From the NCBI RefSeq assembly GCF_000935045.1, contig NZ_JYKS01000034.1, forward strand, positions 28,847 to 92,846: DNA of 64,000 nt. Reading direction: 5' to 3'. The first letter of the stretch is position 1; each line of letters opens with the position of its first letter. A model generated the notes under the pieces. That model made no database searches. It worked only from the letters and a program-made list of their open reading frames with translations, and was not told where the DNA came from. Source of the stretch: Pseudomonas sp. 10-1B. Lineage in GTDB: Bacteria; Pseudomonadota; Gammaproteobacteria; Pseudomonadales; Pseudomonadaceae. A program made the position numbers and the translations under genes. This document shows, piece by piece, positions 1 through 8,717 of this stretch.

Positions 1-1258
1 GGTCACCGATCATCGGCTTGGACAGCGACAACTGGCTCTTCACCTCGGTGATCAGTTGCTTGCTCAACTGGTCCGCCGGCAGGTCGAAGCTGGCCGGGGC
101 GGCGAAGTCCATCGACAGGTTGAAGCGGCTTTCGCCATTGGCGGTCTTGAACGACAGGTTTTCCACTGCCACCTTGGGCTTGGCCGCCAGCAGCTTGTGC
201 AGGTCCCCCTGGAACCGCGCCTTCTCGGCGTCGTCCATCTGGATTTGCGGCACAGGCTGGCCGGCGGCAGACGCGGCCTCGAACTCCGGCAGGTGCGCCT
301 GGTACCACTGCGACAACGCCTGCAGTGCCGGCGCATTGACCGAAGTGATGCTCACCGCCAGCTGAGCCTTGCCGACCGCACGGCCATCCCAGGTGATATC
401 CCCCAGCTTGTACTCCACGCGGCCGCCCACGGTATCCGGGCCGTCGAGGGTTTGCACGGCATTCTGCTCAAGGCCCTTGATCAGCAGTATCTGCTGTTTG
501 GGCCCCAGGGTGACCTTGGTTTCGGCCAGAGCCAGGTCGACATTGCCCACATAGATGGCGTCGTGCTCGGTGGCCTGAAGGTTGCCAGCAACATTCAGGC
601 CCTGGAGTTCGAACGTGGCAGGCGGCTGGTCGTCGCGCACCAGCTTCATCACGAAACGCTCGGCCTGGCCGTGGAATGCAGAGGCCTTGCCTTCCCGGTC
701 ACCACTGACCTGCAATTGCATGCCCGAGAAGTCGAGGCTGTTGCCGTCGGCTTCATCGAGTTTGACCGGCGCCAGCTGGACCTGGCTAACCACATTGCCG
801 CCATAGCCCAGGCTGGTCTGCGCGCTGACCGGGGGCTTGTCGCCCGCGGCGGCGAACCATGCCGCGGTGAAGTCATCCTTTTGCAATGTGCTGTTGCTGA
901 CGGCCAACACCGGCATCAGCTTCAGCGCCTTGACCCGCGACCAAGGGAACGGGCCGTGTTCGATCTGATCGGTCACACCCACATCGAAATTCACCACCTC
1001 GCCTTGACCCAGGTTGATGTCCCGCGCCTTGAGCCGGTACTGCGCAGTACTGCTGAAGAAATGCTGCTCCAGCGACACCCGTTCGATGCTCATGTTGCCA
1101 CCGGTGCCGATCAGGGCCTTTTCGAGCTCGGCGTTGCTGCGGGCAAGGGCGCTGTCCAGCTCCACAGGCAGTTGCTTGCCGGTGTACCAGGCGCCAGCGG
1201 TGGTTACGACGGCGATGGCAATAGCCAGGCCGGAGAGGATGCCAACTGATTTCTTCAT
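1..1258 (-). CDS. DUF945 (YdgA-family) protein, C-terminus cut by window edge
   Basis: The frame reads leftwards from an ATG at 1258 and is still open at base 1, so at least 419 codons are present and the C-terminus is missing. It starts MKKSVGILSG and stays hydrophobic to about residue 22, which looks like an N-terminal membrane anchor or signal. The motif WYTGKQL follows. The rest is a long soluble, beta-rich region without catalytic motifs. This is the pattern of the DUF945/YdgA family, envelope proteins of unknown biochemical role. It diverges from the polyamine transporter gene across an AT-rich 0.4 kb gap. Family assignment is from overall pattern; I claim no function. Confidence 0.75.
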   Translation of the reverse strand, partial: MKKSVGILSGLAIAIAVVTTAGAWYTGKQLPVELDSALARSNAELEKALIGTGGNMSIERVSLEQHFFSSTAQYRLKARDINLGQGEVVNFDVGVTDQIEHGPFPWSRVKALKLMPVLAVSNSTLQKDDFTAAWFAAAGDKPPVSAQTSLGYGGNVVSQVQLAPVKLDEADGNSLDFSGMQLQVSGDREGKASAFHGQAERFVMKLVRDDQPPATFELQGLNVAGNLQATEHDAIYVGNVDLALAETKVTLGPKQQILLIKGLEQNAVQTLDGPDTVGGRVEYKLGDITWDGRAVGKAQLAVSITSVNAPALQALSQWYQAHLPEFEAASAAGQPVPQIQMDDAEKARFQGDLHKLLAAKPKVAVENLSFKTANGESRFNLSMDFAAPASFDLPADQLSKQLITEVKSQLSLSKPMIGD

Positions 1259-1524
1259 GAATAGAACCGATTGCTGTCCGTAGGGAATGCACGTGGCGCC
1301 AGCGGCCACGCAGAGCGCGAAGAGTACCACCGCAGGCCAAGCAGCGTGGGTGGTCCCAGTGGAGAAATCCCACATTTCCGACCCATCTGAAAAGAAATGG
1401 CCAATACGTTAATTTTTACGAACACAGAGATTGATCATAACCGCAAAAAAACGCACAAAAACCGAACAAATCTCTATTTGACTCGATAAATACTTCAAAT
1501 TAGCAACATCTTGTCATGTTTAAC

Positions 1525-1554
1525 TTGACACCCACCTACCCATCGTTTTTTATT
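1525..1554 (+). promoter_or_regulatory. Candidate sigma-70 promoter for puuP
   Basis: TTGACA at 1525-1530 is followed after 18 bp by TTTATT (1549-1554). This lies in the AT-rich gap between the divergent DUF945 gene and puuP, about 140 bp before the puuP start. The -10 match is only fair. No other candidate in the gap has as good a -35 element. Confidence 0.45.
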
Positions 1555-1594
1555 TTCACCACTTTGCGCGCCCCCTCGCGCCTCCCGCCGCTCC

Positions 1595-1602
1595 AACAAA
1601 AA
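1595..1602 (+). promoter_or_regulatory. Hfq/Crc-type CA motif at the leader-ORF ribosome binding site
   Basis: AACAAAAA fits the AAYAANAA motif bound by Hfq/Crc in catabolite repression of pseudomonads. It runs directly into the Shine-Dalgarno-like AAAGGTGA (1601-1608) of the short ORF starting at 1614. The position over a ribosome binding site is typical of such sites. Control by Crc is inferred. Confidence 0.4.
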
Positions 1603-1613
1603 AGGTGAACAAC

Positions 1614-1706
1614 ATGGAGCCCACCCGCTCGCCCTTGCCGCATGCGCAGTACCCCGTGCCCGTCGTTTACGCCCAGCCGCAGGAGCCATGCCAGCATGCA
1701 GCCTGA
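1614..1706 (+). CDS. 30-codon leader ORF overlapping the puuP start
   Basis: ATG at 1614 follows AAAGGTGA with good spacing and opens 30 codons (MEPTRSPLPHAQ..., six prolines, ending CQHAA) before TGA at 1704-1706. The stop lies 11 bases inside puuP, whose ATG is at 1696 in another frame, so the two are arranged for translational coupling. I know no homologue. It could be a regulatory leader peptide or a chance frame. The well-placed ribosome binding site and the overlap are the only support. Confidence 0.4.
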   Translation: MEPTRSPLPHAQYPVPVVYAQPQEPCQHAA

Positions 1707-3048
1707 CCACAGCGCCTCCGGCAACGGCCAACTCCGCAAAACCCTGCGCCTCTGGCACGTGATCATCATCGGCCTGGCCTACCTGACGCCGATGACCGTG
1801 TTCGACACGTTCGGCATCGTGTCCGGGATTACCGCCGGTCATGTACCCAGCGCCTACATCCTGGCGCTGGCCGGGATCCTGTTCACCGCCGTAAGCTACG
1901 GCACCCTGGTAAAACGCTTCCCGCAATCGGGCTCGGCCTACACCTACACCCAACGGGCGATCAACCCGCACGTGGGCTTCCTGGTCGGCTGGTCGTCGCT
2001 GCTGGACTACCTGTTGCTGCCGATGGTCAACGCGCTGCTGGCCAAGCTGTACCTCTCGGCCATGTTCCCGGAGGTACCGGAGTGGATATGGGTGGCAAGC
2101 TTCGTCACCCTGATCAGCCTGATCAACATGCGCAGCGTGAACCTGGTGGCGCATTTCAACCTGCTGTTCGTGGGCGTGCAGGTAGCGATCATCGCCGTGT
2201 TCATCTACCTGTGCGTACGCGGCCTGGACCAGGGGGAAGGGCTGGGTACCAGCTGGAGCCTGCTGCCATTCGCCGACAGCCAGACTCAGTTCAGCGCCTT
2301 GGCCGCGGGCGCGACCATCCTGTGCTTCTCGTTCCTGGGCTTCGATGCGGTCACCTGCCTGTCCGAGGAAACCCGCGACCCGGGCAAGACCATCCCCCGG
2401 GCGATCTTCCTCACCGCACTGATCGGCGGCGTGGTGTTCATCACCGTGTCGTACTTCATCCAGGCCTACTTCCCGACCATGGCGCGCTTCCACGATCAGG
2501 AAGCGGCCCTGCCGGAAATCGCCCTGTACGTAGGCGGTAAGCTGTTCCAGTCGATCTTCATTGCCTGCACCGTGATCAACACCATCGCCTCGGGCCTGGC
2601 CTCGCAAACCAGCGTGTCACGCCTGCTGTACGTGATGGGCCGCGACAACGTGATCCCGGCCAGCGTCTTCGCCCGCCTGCATTCGCGCTACAAGACACCG
2701 GTACTGAACATCGTCGTGGTAGGGCTGATTTCGCTGTCGGCGATCTTCTTCGACCTGGTTACTGCCACCTCGATCATCAACTTCGGCGCGCTGGTCGCGT
2801 TCAGCTTCGTCAACCTGTCGGTGATCAACCACTGCTACCTGCGCGAAGGCAACCGCAAAGGCCTGGCCAATCAGCTGAAGTACCTGGTACTGCCGACCAT
2901 CGGCTTCTGCATCATCGTCTCGCTGTGGCTGGACCTGAACGCGCACTCACTGCTGTTCGGCGGCGCCTGGGCACTGCTCGGCGTGCTGTACCTGGGTTAT
3001 CTGACCAAAGCCTTCAAGGATGCCCCGCCCAACTACATCGCAGAATGA
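1696..3048 (+). CDS. puuP: Putrescine importer, APC superfamily
   Basis: This 450-residue inner-membrane permease has about 12 hydrophobic segments. It closely follows the E. coli PuuP sequence from LRKTLRLW near residue 13, through LAYLTPMTVFDTFGIVSG, NPHVGFLVGWSSLLDYL and FSFLGFDAVTCLSEET, to ASQTSVSRLLYVMGRDN. PuuP is a proton-driven putrescine importer that feeds the gamma-glutamyl-putrescine pathway. The ATG at 1696 is chosen because AGGAG (1681-1685) precedes it and the conserved region begins 13 residues later. An upstream in-frame ATG at 1642 would add a low-complexity tail. The next gene encodes a polyamine-type chemoreceptor, which supports the substrate assignment. Confidence 0.85.
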   Translation: MQPDHSASGNGQLRKTLRLWHVIIIGLAYLTPMTVFDTFGIVSGITAGHVPSAYILALAGILFTAVSYGTLVKRFPQSGSAYTYTQRAINPHVGFLVGWSSLLDYLLLPMVNALLAKLYLSAMFPEVPEWIWVASFVTLISLINMRSVNLVAHFNLLFVGVQVAIIAVFIYLCVRGLDQGEGLGTSWSLLPFADSQTQFSALAAGATILCFSFLGFDAVTCLSEETRDPGKTIPRAIFLTALIGGVVFITVSYFIQAYFPTMARFHDQEAALPEIALYVGGKLFQSIFIACTVINTIASGLASQTSVSRLLYVMGRDNVIPASVFARLHSRYKTPVLNIVVVGLISLSAIFFDLVTATSIINFGALVAFSFVNLSVINHCYLREGNRKGLANQLKYLVLPTIGFCIIVSLWLDLNAHSLLFGGAWALLGVLYLGYLTKAFKDAPPNYIAE

Positions 3049-3065
3049 CCCACGCTGCCAACAAC

Positions 3066-3096
3066 GCCCGCGCCTGACCGCGGGCTTTGCCTTTTA
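3066..3096 (+). terminator. Intrinsic terminator-like hairpin after puuP
   Basis: GCCCGCG (3066-3072) pairs with CGCGGGC (3079-3085) and is followed by TTTGCCTTTT. It separates puuP from the chemoreceptor gene, so the two need not be co-transcribed. The T-run is interrupted. Confidence 0.55.
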
Positions 3097-3114
3097 TCGA
3101 TAAGGAAAGCCCTC

Positions 3115-5181
3115 ATGCCGCTGCGTCGCCTCTCCATCCAGTGGAAGATCACCCTGCTCGCCGGCCTCTGCTTGCTGGCCATCGTCGCCCTGCTGGTGGC
3201 CACGTCGCTGACCCAGGCCCGGCGCAGCGCGGCACTGGTCAACCAGGCCAACACCGAAATGCTCGACAGTAGCGCCCGCCTGCGCCTGCAGGCCCACGCC
3301 GAAACCCAAGCCTTGCGCATCCAGCGCTATTTCATGGATGCCTACCAGTACGGCAATGGCTTTGCCCGCCTGGTGCAGGTGCTCAAGACCCGTGGTGGCA
3401 GCGACCTGCGCGCCGAGCTGACGCGCCAGGCCCGTGCCAGCCTGGCCGGCAACCCGGATGTGATCGGCTTGTACCTGGTGTTCCAGCCCGATGCTCTGGA
3501 CCAGCACGACAGCCAATACATTGGCCAGGAGGCTGTGGGCAGCAACGAAAGCGGGCGCTTCTCGCTGTACTGGTCACAGCCGCACCCCGGCACCCTGGAG
3601 CTTGAAGCCATGCCGGAATCGATGCTCGGCGATGCCAGCATCGGCAGTAACGGCGCGGCGAAGAACCGCTGGCTGACCTGCCCGCAAGACACCGCCAGCA
3701 CCTGCATGCTCGAACCGTACCTCGACGAGGTGAATGGCCAGCAGGTACTGATGACCAGCATCGCCCTGCCGCTACTGGAGCATGGCAAGGTGGTCGGAGT
3801 GGTCGGCCTGGACATCGGCCTGGCCAACCTGCAACAACTGAGCGTGGACGGCCGCCGCGAGCTGTTCGACGGCCAGGGCCAAGTGAGTATCGTCAGCGCA
3901 GCCGGCCTGCTGGCCGGCAACAGCCGTGACGCCAGCACGCTTGGCCACCCCATGGACAAGGCGGTAGCCGATGGCCTGCTGCGCGTGGCCCACCCCTTCA
4001 CGCCAATCCCTGACGCCGCCCCCTGGCAGGTGTTGCTGGAACTGCCGGAAAGCGTGCTGCAGGCACCAGCCGTAGCCCTTAACCAGCGCCTGGACGCACA
4101 CAACCAAAGCGCCAACCTCTCCAGCCTGTTGATCGGCCTGGGTGCCGCAGTGGTTGGCTTGCTGCTGGTGTGGCTGACCGCACGCGGCGTCACCCGGCCG
4201 ATCCTGGCTGTGGCCGCGCGGCTGGAGGACATCGCCAGCGGCGAAGGTGACCTCACCCGCCGCCTGGACTATGCGCGCCAGGACGAACTGGGCCAGCTCA
4301 CCGGCTGGTTCAACCGCTTCCTCGACAAACTGCAGCCGGTCATCGCCCAGGTCAAAGGTTCACTGCAGGAAGCCCGCGGTACCGCCGACCAGTCGGCCGC
4401 CATCGCCAGCCAGACCAGCAGCGGCATGCAGCAGCAGCACCGCGAAATCGAGCAAGTGGCCACTGCAGCCAACGAAATGAGCGCCACCGCCCTGGATGTC
4501 GCCCATAACGCCTCGCAGGCAGCCCAGGCCGCCCGCGCTGCCGACCAGGCCAGCCGCGAAGGCCTGCAACTGATCGACAGCACCCGCCAGGGCATCGACC
4601 GCCTGGCCGCCGGCATGAACACCGCCATGGACGAGGCGCGTGCGCTGGAAGGCCGCAGCGGGCAGATCGGCACGGTACTGGAGGTGATCCGCACCATCGC
4701 CGAGCAGACCAACCTGTTGGCCCTCAATGCTGCCATCGAAGCCGCCCGCGCTGGCGAAGCCGGGCGGGGTTTTGCCGTGGTGGCCGATGAAGTGCGCGGC
4801 CTGGCCCAGCGCACGCAGGTATCGGTAGAGGAAATCCGCCAGGTCATTGAAGGCTTGCAGCAAGGCACCCAGGATGTGGTGGGCGCCATGCATGAAGGCC
4901 AGCGCCAGGCCCAGGACAGCGCCACGCGCATGGAACAGGCGCTGCCGGCGCTGCAGCGCATTGGCGAGGCGGTGGCGGTGATCAGCGACATGAACCTGCA
5001 GATTGCCTCGGCCGCGGAGGAACAGAGCGCAGTGGCCGAAGAGGTGAACCGCAACGTAGCCGGCATTCGCGACGTGACCGAATCGCTGGCAGGCCAGGCA
5101 GACGAGTCGGCACGCATCAGCCAGGCCTTGAACCGGCTGGCCAACCAGCAACAGGCGCTTATGGAGCAGTTCCGCGTCTAG
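3115..5181 (+). CDS. mcpU: Methyl-accepting chemotaxis protein, McpU-like polyamine receptor
   Basis: This is a 688-residue transmembrane chemoreceptor. TM1 lies near residues 12-32 and a large periplasmic dCache-type sensor runs to about 335 (it contains IGLYLVFQPDALD, SGRFSLYWSQ and GVVGLDIGLANLQ). TM2 is near 337-357, followed by HAMP and a cytoplasmic coiled coil with the hairpin tip EQTNLLALNAAIEAARAGE around residue 530-550. The sensor matches what I remember of P. putida McpU (PP_1228), which binds putrescine and other polyamines. The adjacent putrescine importer supports this. AAGGAAAG lies 10 bases before the ATG. The ligand is inferred from similarity and context. Confidence 0.82.
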   Translation: MPLRRLSIQWKITLLAGLCLLAIVALLVATSLTQARRSAALVNQANTEMLDSSARLRLQAHAETQALRIQRYFMDAYQYGNGFARLVQVLKTRGGSDLRAELTRQARASLAGNPDVIGLYLVFQPDALDQHDSQYIGQEAVGSNESGRFSLYWSQPHPGTLELEAMPESMLGDASIGSNGAAKNRWLTCPQDTASTCMLEPYLDEVNGQQVLMTSIALPLLEHGKVVGVVGLDIGLANLQQLSVDGRRELFDGQGQVSIVSAAGLLAGNSRDASTLGHPMDKAVADGLLRVAHPFTPIPDAAPWQVLLELPESVLQAPAVALNQRLDAHNQSANLSSLLIGLGAAVVGLLLVWLTARGVTRPILAVAARLEDIASGEGDLTRRLDYARQDELGQLTGWFNRFLDKLQPVIAQVKGSLQEARGTADQSAAIASQTSSGMQQQHREIEQVATAANEMSATALDVAHNASQAAQAARAADQASREGLQLIDSTRQGIDRLAAGMNTAMDEARALEGRSGQIGTVLEVIRTIAEQTNLLALNAAIEAARAGEAGRGFAVVADEVRGLAQRTQVSVEEIRQVIEGLQQGTQDVVGAMHEGQRQAQDSATRMEQALPALQRIGEAVAVISDMNLQIASAAEEQSAVAEEVNRNVAGIRDVTESLAGQADESARISQALNRLANQQQALMEQFRV

Positions 5182-5335
5182 CCTGTGAGGGCCTCTTCGC
5201 GGGTGAACCCGCTCCCACAGGGTCCCTCACTGGCCTTTGAAGCCATGATCCCCTGTAGGCCACAGGTGGGCACTGCCCTCACAAGCAGCACCCAACCTGT
5301 GGGAGCGGGTTCACCCGCGAAGAGGCCCTCACAGG
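5182..5335. repeat. REP pair, 39-bp perfect inverted arms
   Basis: Arms 5182-5220 and 5297-5335 are exact reverse complements and begin immediately after the chemoreceptor stop codon. The core has the GCGGGTGAACCCGCTCCCACAG shape split across the P. putida REP family. It probably also ends transcription or stabilises the mRNA 3' end. Confidence 0.85.
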
Positions 5336-5370
5336 TACTACAGCATCATCGATTTTACCGAGCACACCTT

Positions 5371-6330
5371 ATGCAAACCGCAACCCAATCCACGTTCTTC
5401 GACATCACCAGCGAACAGGGCCTGTTACGCACCTCGATCGCCGTCACCCTGTTCATCGCCACCATCGGCATCGGCTTCGGCCTGGCCTCCGGCTCGTTCT
5501 CCATCGTGTTCGACGGCGTCTACTCGCTGGTCGACGCCAGCATGAGCGGGCTGTCGCTGGTGGTGGTCAAGCTGATCACCTCGCACACCACCAGCGTGCA
5601 GATGTCGCGCAAGCTGCGCGAGCGCTTCACCATGGGCTTCTGGCACCTGGAGCCGATGGTACTGGCGCTCAACGGCATCCTGCTCAGCGGCGTGGCCATC
5701 TACGCGCTGATCAACGCCGTCAGCAGCCTGCTGCAAGGCGGCCGTCACCTGGAGTTCGGCATCGCCATGGTCTACGCGGTACTGACCGTGATCGCCTGCG
5801 CGACCATCGCCATTGTCGAAGCGCGCGCCAACCGCAAGCTGGGCTCGGACTTCGTGCGCATGGACGTCAAGGGCTGGGTGATGTCGGCCAGCATCACCGC
5901 CGCGCTGCTGATCGCCTTCTGCTTTGGTTACGCGGTACAGGGCACGTCGCTGGAGTGGGTATCGCCGTACATCGACCCGGCGGTGCTGGCGCTGGTGTGC
6001 CTGGTGATCGTGCCGCTGCCGCTGTCGGTGGTGCGCCAGGCTTTGTCGGAAATCTTCCTGGTCACCCCTGGCGACCTCAAGCTGCACGTCGATGAAGTGG
6101 CCAAGGCCTTCGTCGCCCGCCATGGGCTGCAGTCATACCGCGCCTATGTGGCCAAGGTCGGGCGCTCGCGGGAGATCGAGTTGTATTTCATCGTGCCGAA
6201 GAGCATGGCTGCGAAAACCATTGATGAATGGGATGCGTGGCGCAACGAGATTGGCGATGCGGTGGGGGGTGAAGGACCGGATCGTTGGTTGACGGTAGTG
6301 TTCACCGGGGATCCGGAATGGGCCGAGTAA
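5371..6330 (+). CDS. Cation diffusion facilitator family transporter
   Basis: A 319-residue membrane protein beginning MQTATQSTFFDITSEQG. It has about six hydrophobic helices, with the acidic motif DGVYSLVDASMSGLSLVVVK in TM2 where CDF exporters place metal ligands (DxxxD). A hydrophilic C-terminal domain of about 95 residues follows. Proteins of this family export divalent metals such as Zn, Fe or Mn by proton antiport across the inner membrane. The substrate cannot be told from sequence. The ATG at 5371 lies just beyond the REP element; longer in-frame starts would run through the repeat and were discarded. Confidence 0.75.
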   Translation: MQTATQSTFFDITSEQGLLRTSIAVTLFIATIGIGFGLASGSFSIVFDGVYSLVDASMSGLSLVVVKLITSHTTSVQMSRKLRERFTMGFWHLEPMVLALNGILLSGVAIYALINAVSSLLQGGRHLEFGIAMVYAVLTVIACATIAIVEARANRKLGSDFVRMDVKGWVMSASITAALLIAFCFGYAVQGTSLEWVSPYIDPAVLALVCLVIVPLPLSVVRQALSEIFLVTPGDLKLHVDEVAKAFVARHGLQSYRAYVAKVGRSREIELYFIVPKSMAAKTIDEWDAWRNEIGDAVGGEGPDRWLTVVFTGDPEWAE

Positions 6331-6381
6331 CCCGCCTGCATTGAGCCGCTACCCAAACCCATCGCGGTACAAGGCTCCTGA

Positions 6382-6396
6382 TATCGTCCGACGATA
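6382..6396. repeat. Short perfect palindrome between convergent genes
   Basis: TATCGTC-C-GACGATA is a 7-bp inverted repeat with a single-base centre. It lies between the ends of the CDF gene and the MocR gene and has no T-run. It may be an operator-like or structural site. Nothing ties it to a function. Confidence 0.3.
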
Positions 6397-6504
6397 ATTC
6401 GAGACCTCAGGCTGTGCCTGGGAACAGAAACTGGCCGGACTAGAGAGACCTGAGCGCTTCAGGCCGCAGCCATGATCCATATGCGCTGCGACGCCAACGG
6501 CACG

Positions 6505-7911
6505 CTATTGCATTTTGTCGAAGACTTCGCGCATTTGCTGTATCGCATTGCGCATCTCATCAAAGCCACATTCGGCCCCGACACAAATACGAACCGCTGG
6601 CGGTTTGACAATTCCCGGCACAACAAAAGGATCCGGTGGAGTGATCGCGATGTGCCGCTCACGCAATGTGTTGACCAGACCGGCAGCTTCCCAATGAGGC
6701 GGAACGCCAATCCAGGCACTCAAGGCGTATGGGTGATGCCCCAAAATGAAATCAGAAAAACATTCACTGATCACCGCCTGTCTTTCTGCCACCAGCAGCC
6801 TTTGCTTTTGAATCAATAAATCGGCGCTACCATCGCGAATCCAACGGGATGCGATTTCGGCCATGATTGGTGTCCCCATCCAACCATTGACCCGCAACAC
6901 GCTTTTCGTCCGTGACGATAGGGTTTTTGGCATCACCAGATAACCAATACGTAACCCCGTGAGCACAGACTTTGTCATGCTCGTGCAATAAATGGTGCGT
7001 TCGGGTAAGTAATGACTAATCGGCGGTATGTGATGCTCCCCTAACAACGGCCCGAAAACATCATCCTCGATGATCCAGACACCAAAGTGCCTGGCAATGC
7101 TGGCAATTTCACGGCGACGGCTAGCAGGCATCAAGGTCGTTGTCGGATTGTTGAAATTAGGCGTACACACCAAGGCCGTAACACGCTCATGGGTGCACAG
7201 GTACTCAAAATGGTCTGGGTCAATACCATGACGATCCGTTTCGAGCCCTTTCAGCGTAAAGCCCAGCACTTGGGAAGTCCCGATTATCCCATGATCGGTA
7301 ATGCCCTCGGAGAGGACCACATCATTCGTACTCGTCAAGGAAGCCAGAGCGAGGAATATCCCATGGGCTGCCCCATTGGTGATGAGGATGTCCTCAAGGT
7401 CCGCCTGCACCCCGTGGCGTGCCAACCATTGCCGAGCCGTTTCACGGTGCGCTTCAAGGCCGGCAATTGGGCGTAACGCCTGAATCCAAGGCTGGTCCTG
7501 CTCGCCGCTCAAGGCCAGGCAGATGTCGCGCCAACGCTGCCCATGTTCATCTGTATGGATAATTCTGACGGTAGAAAAGTCCATGACCGTGGACTGCGGG
7601 GTGTCGAGAATCAAATTGGCGACGTCGGAGCTCACAGGCCTCGAGACGAAACTGCCGCGGCCAATTTCGCAACGTATGAATCCTTGCCGCTCTAGCTCCC
7701 GATAGGCGTTGGATGTCGTCTGCAAGCTAATGCCCAGGCAGTCGGCCAAATGCCGCTGCGGCGGAAGGCGCACGCCGTGCAGTAGTAAGCCCTGTTCGAT
7801 ATCCGCCCTGATCGACTTTGCGAGAATCTTGGATTTGGACTCGCCGCCTTGAGCGCTGCGCAATTCCAACCTCCACTTATGACAGTGTCGATTTGGCGTA
7901 TGATTTGCCAT
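6505..7911 (-). CDS. MocR-family transcriptional regulator (GntR HTH plus aminotransferase-like domain)
   Basis: A 468-residue fusion. The N-terminal GntR winged helix covers about residues 25-95 (LPPQRHLADCLGISLQTTSNAYRE split over residues 49-73). A fold-type I PLP domain follows, with TPNFNNPTTTLMP near 250, IIEDDVFGPLL near 283, and the Schiff-base lysine in TSMTKSVLTGLRIGYL at about residue 314. MocR proteins sense PLP-linked metabolites and usually control a divergent gene, but no divergent gene is present here. ATG 7911 has AAGGATT upstream; the frame extends only to a TTG at 7920. Codon use looks less GC-rich than its neighbours, which hints at acquisition. Confidence 0.82.
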   Translation of the reverse strand: MANHTPNRHCHKWRLELRSAQGGESKSKILAKSIRADIEQGLLLHGVRLPPQRHLADCLGISLQTTSNAYRELERQGFIRCEIGRGSFVSRPVSSDVANLILDTPQSTVMDFSTVRIIHTDEHGQRWRDICLALSGEQDQPWIQALRPIAGLEAHRETARQWLARHGVQADLEDILITNGAAHGIFLALASLTSTNDVVLSEGITDHGIIGTSQVLGFTLKGLETDRHGIDPDHFEYLCTHERVTALVCTPNFNNPTTTLMPASRRREIASIARHFGVWIIEDDVFGPLLGEHHIPPISHYLPERTIYCTSMTKSVLTGLRIGYLVMPKTLSSRTKSVLRVNGWMGTPIMAEIASRWIRDGSADLLIQKQRLLVAERQAVISECFSDFILGHHPYALSAWIGVPPHWEAAGLVNTLRERHIAITPPDPFVVPGIVKPPAVRICVGAECGFDEMRNAIQQMREVFDKMQ

Positions 7912-8240
7912 CAAAAACAATCCTTCAGAACTTACATATTATAAATTGAGCGCGCGATCACCCTATCTTTCAGTAGAACCTTGATTTCTTGATTAAGTTT
8001 CCTTGCTTTGAGCATGTGGTCTTGTATTTTCAAGCCTTTCAAATAGATACCTATCTGACGCAGGACGCTAAAGTCATGTAGCAACCTGAAACAGGCGACA
8101 TTCAGCGTTCACGGGCTAACGACTTATTACACAGGCCACTACTTAGGCGTTATACAAAAAGCGCTTGCGCGGCGATCATGCTGCGTTGAAAACAGGCTTG
8201 GGTACTCATTTGCAACCCGTATAGTCGAGCGCGAATTTGC
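7912..8240. other. Gene-free, relatively AT-rich intergenic segment
   Basis: The 329 bp between the MocR start and the CheY-like stop contain no convincing gene. The first half (7920-8060) is clearly AT-rich and could hold the MocR promoter reading left. A 19-codon frame at about 8210-8151 on the minus strand has no ribosome binding site support. Confidence 0.5.
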
Positions 8241-8651
8241 CTAATCGCCGACATGAGGCGCGATCTGCCATTGAAGGCGCTCATAGATACGATGGATCTT
8301 CTCTTCAAGCGTCGGACCATTGAAGGGTTTGACGATATAGGCATTCACCCCGGCATTTGCGGCTTGAATGATCTGATCACGCTTCGCTTCCGCCGACACC
8401 ATCAACACAGGCAGGTGCTTCCAGTTTTCGCTGGCGCGCAGGGTCCGCAGGAGCTCCAACCCCGACATGTGGGGCATGTTCCAGTCCGTGATGACAAGAT
8501 CCACCGGTGTTTTTTGCAGGACCTTCAATGCCGCCAGGCCATCTTCGGCCTCGAGCACGTTTCTGTAGCCCAACTCACGCAGCAGGTTCTTGATGATGCG
8601 CCGCATGGTAGAAAAGTCATCGACCACCAATACCGTCATGTCCCTGTTCAT
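8241..8651 (-). CDS. CheY-like single-domain response regulator
   Basis: A 136-residue stand-alone receiver close to chemotaxis CheY. All signalling residues are present: D11/D12 in VLVVDDFSTMRR, phospho-acceptor D56 in ITDWNMP, S86 in MVSAEAK, Y105 and K108 in AYIVKPF. It has no output domain. It is the last gene of a leftward three-gene operon, 66 bp after the FleN-like gene. The main flagellar clusters of Pseudomonas also carry fleN and cheY close together, but no motor, CheA or CheZ gene is here. ATG 8651 has GGTGGGGG upstream; a GTG at 8663 is the alternative start. Confidence 0.8.
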   Translation of the reverse strand: MNRDMTVLVVDDFSTMRRIIKNLLRELGYRNVLEAEDGLAALKVLQKTPVDLVITDWNMPHMSGLELLRTLRASENWKHLPVLMVSAEAKRDQIIQAANAGVNAYIVKPFNGPTLEEKIHRIYERLQWQIAPHVGD

Positions 8652-8717
8652 ATCCCCCACCACACCGCATTGTCCCCTCGAAGAATCGTCTCAATTACAC
8701 CAGCGAAAAAAGCAGGC

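Noticed and set aside
8151..8210. 19-codon minus-strand frame after the CheY-like gene
   Set aside because: Too short, no ribosome binding site, no family.
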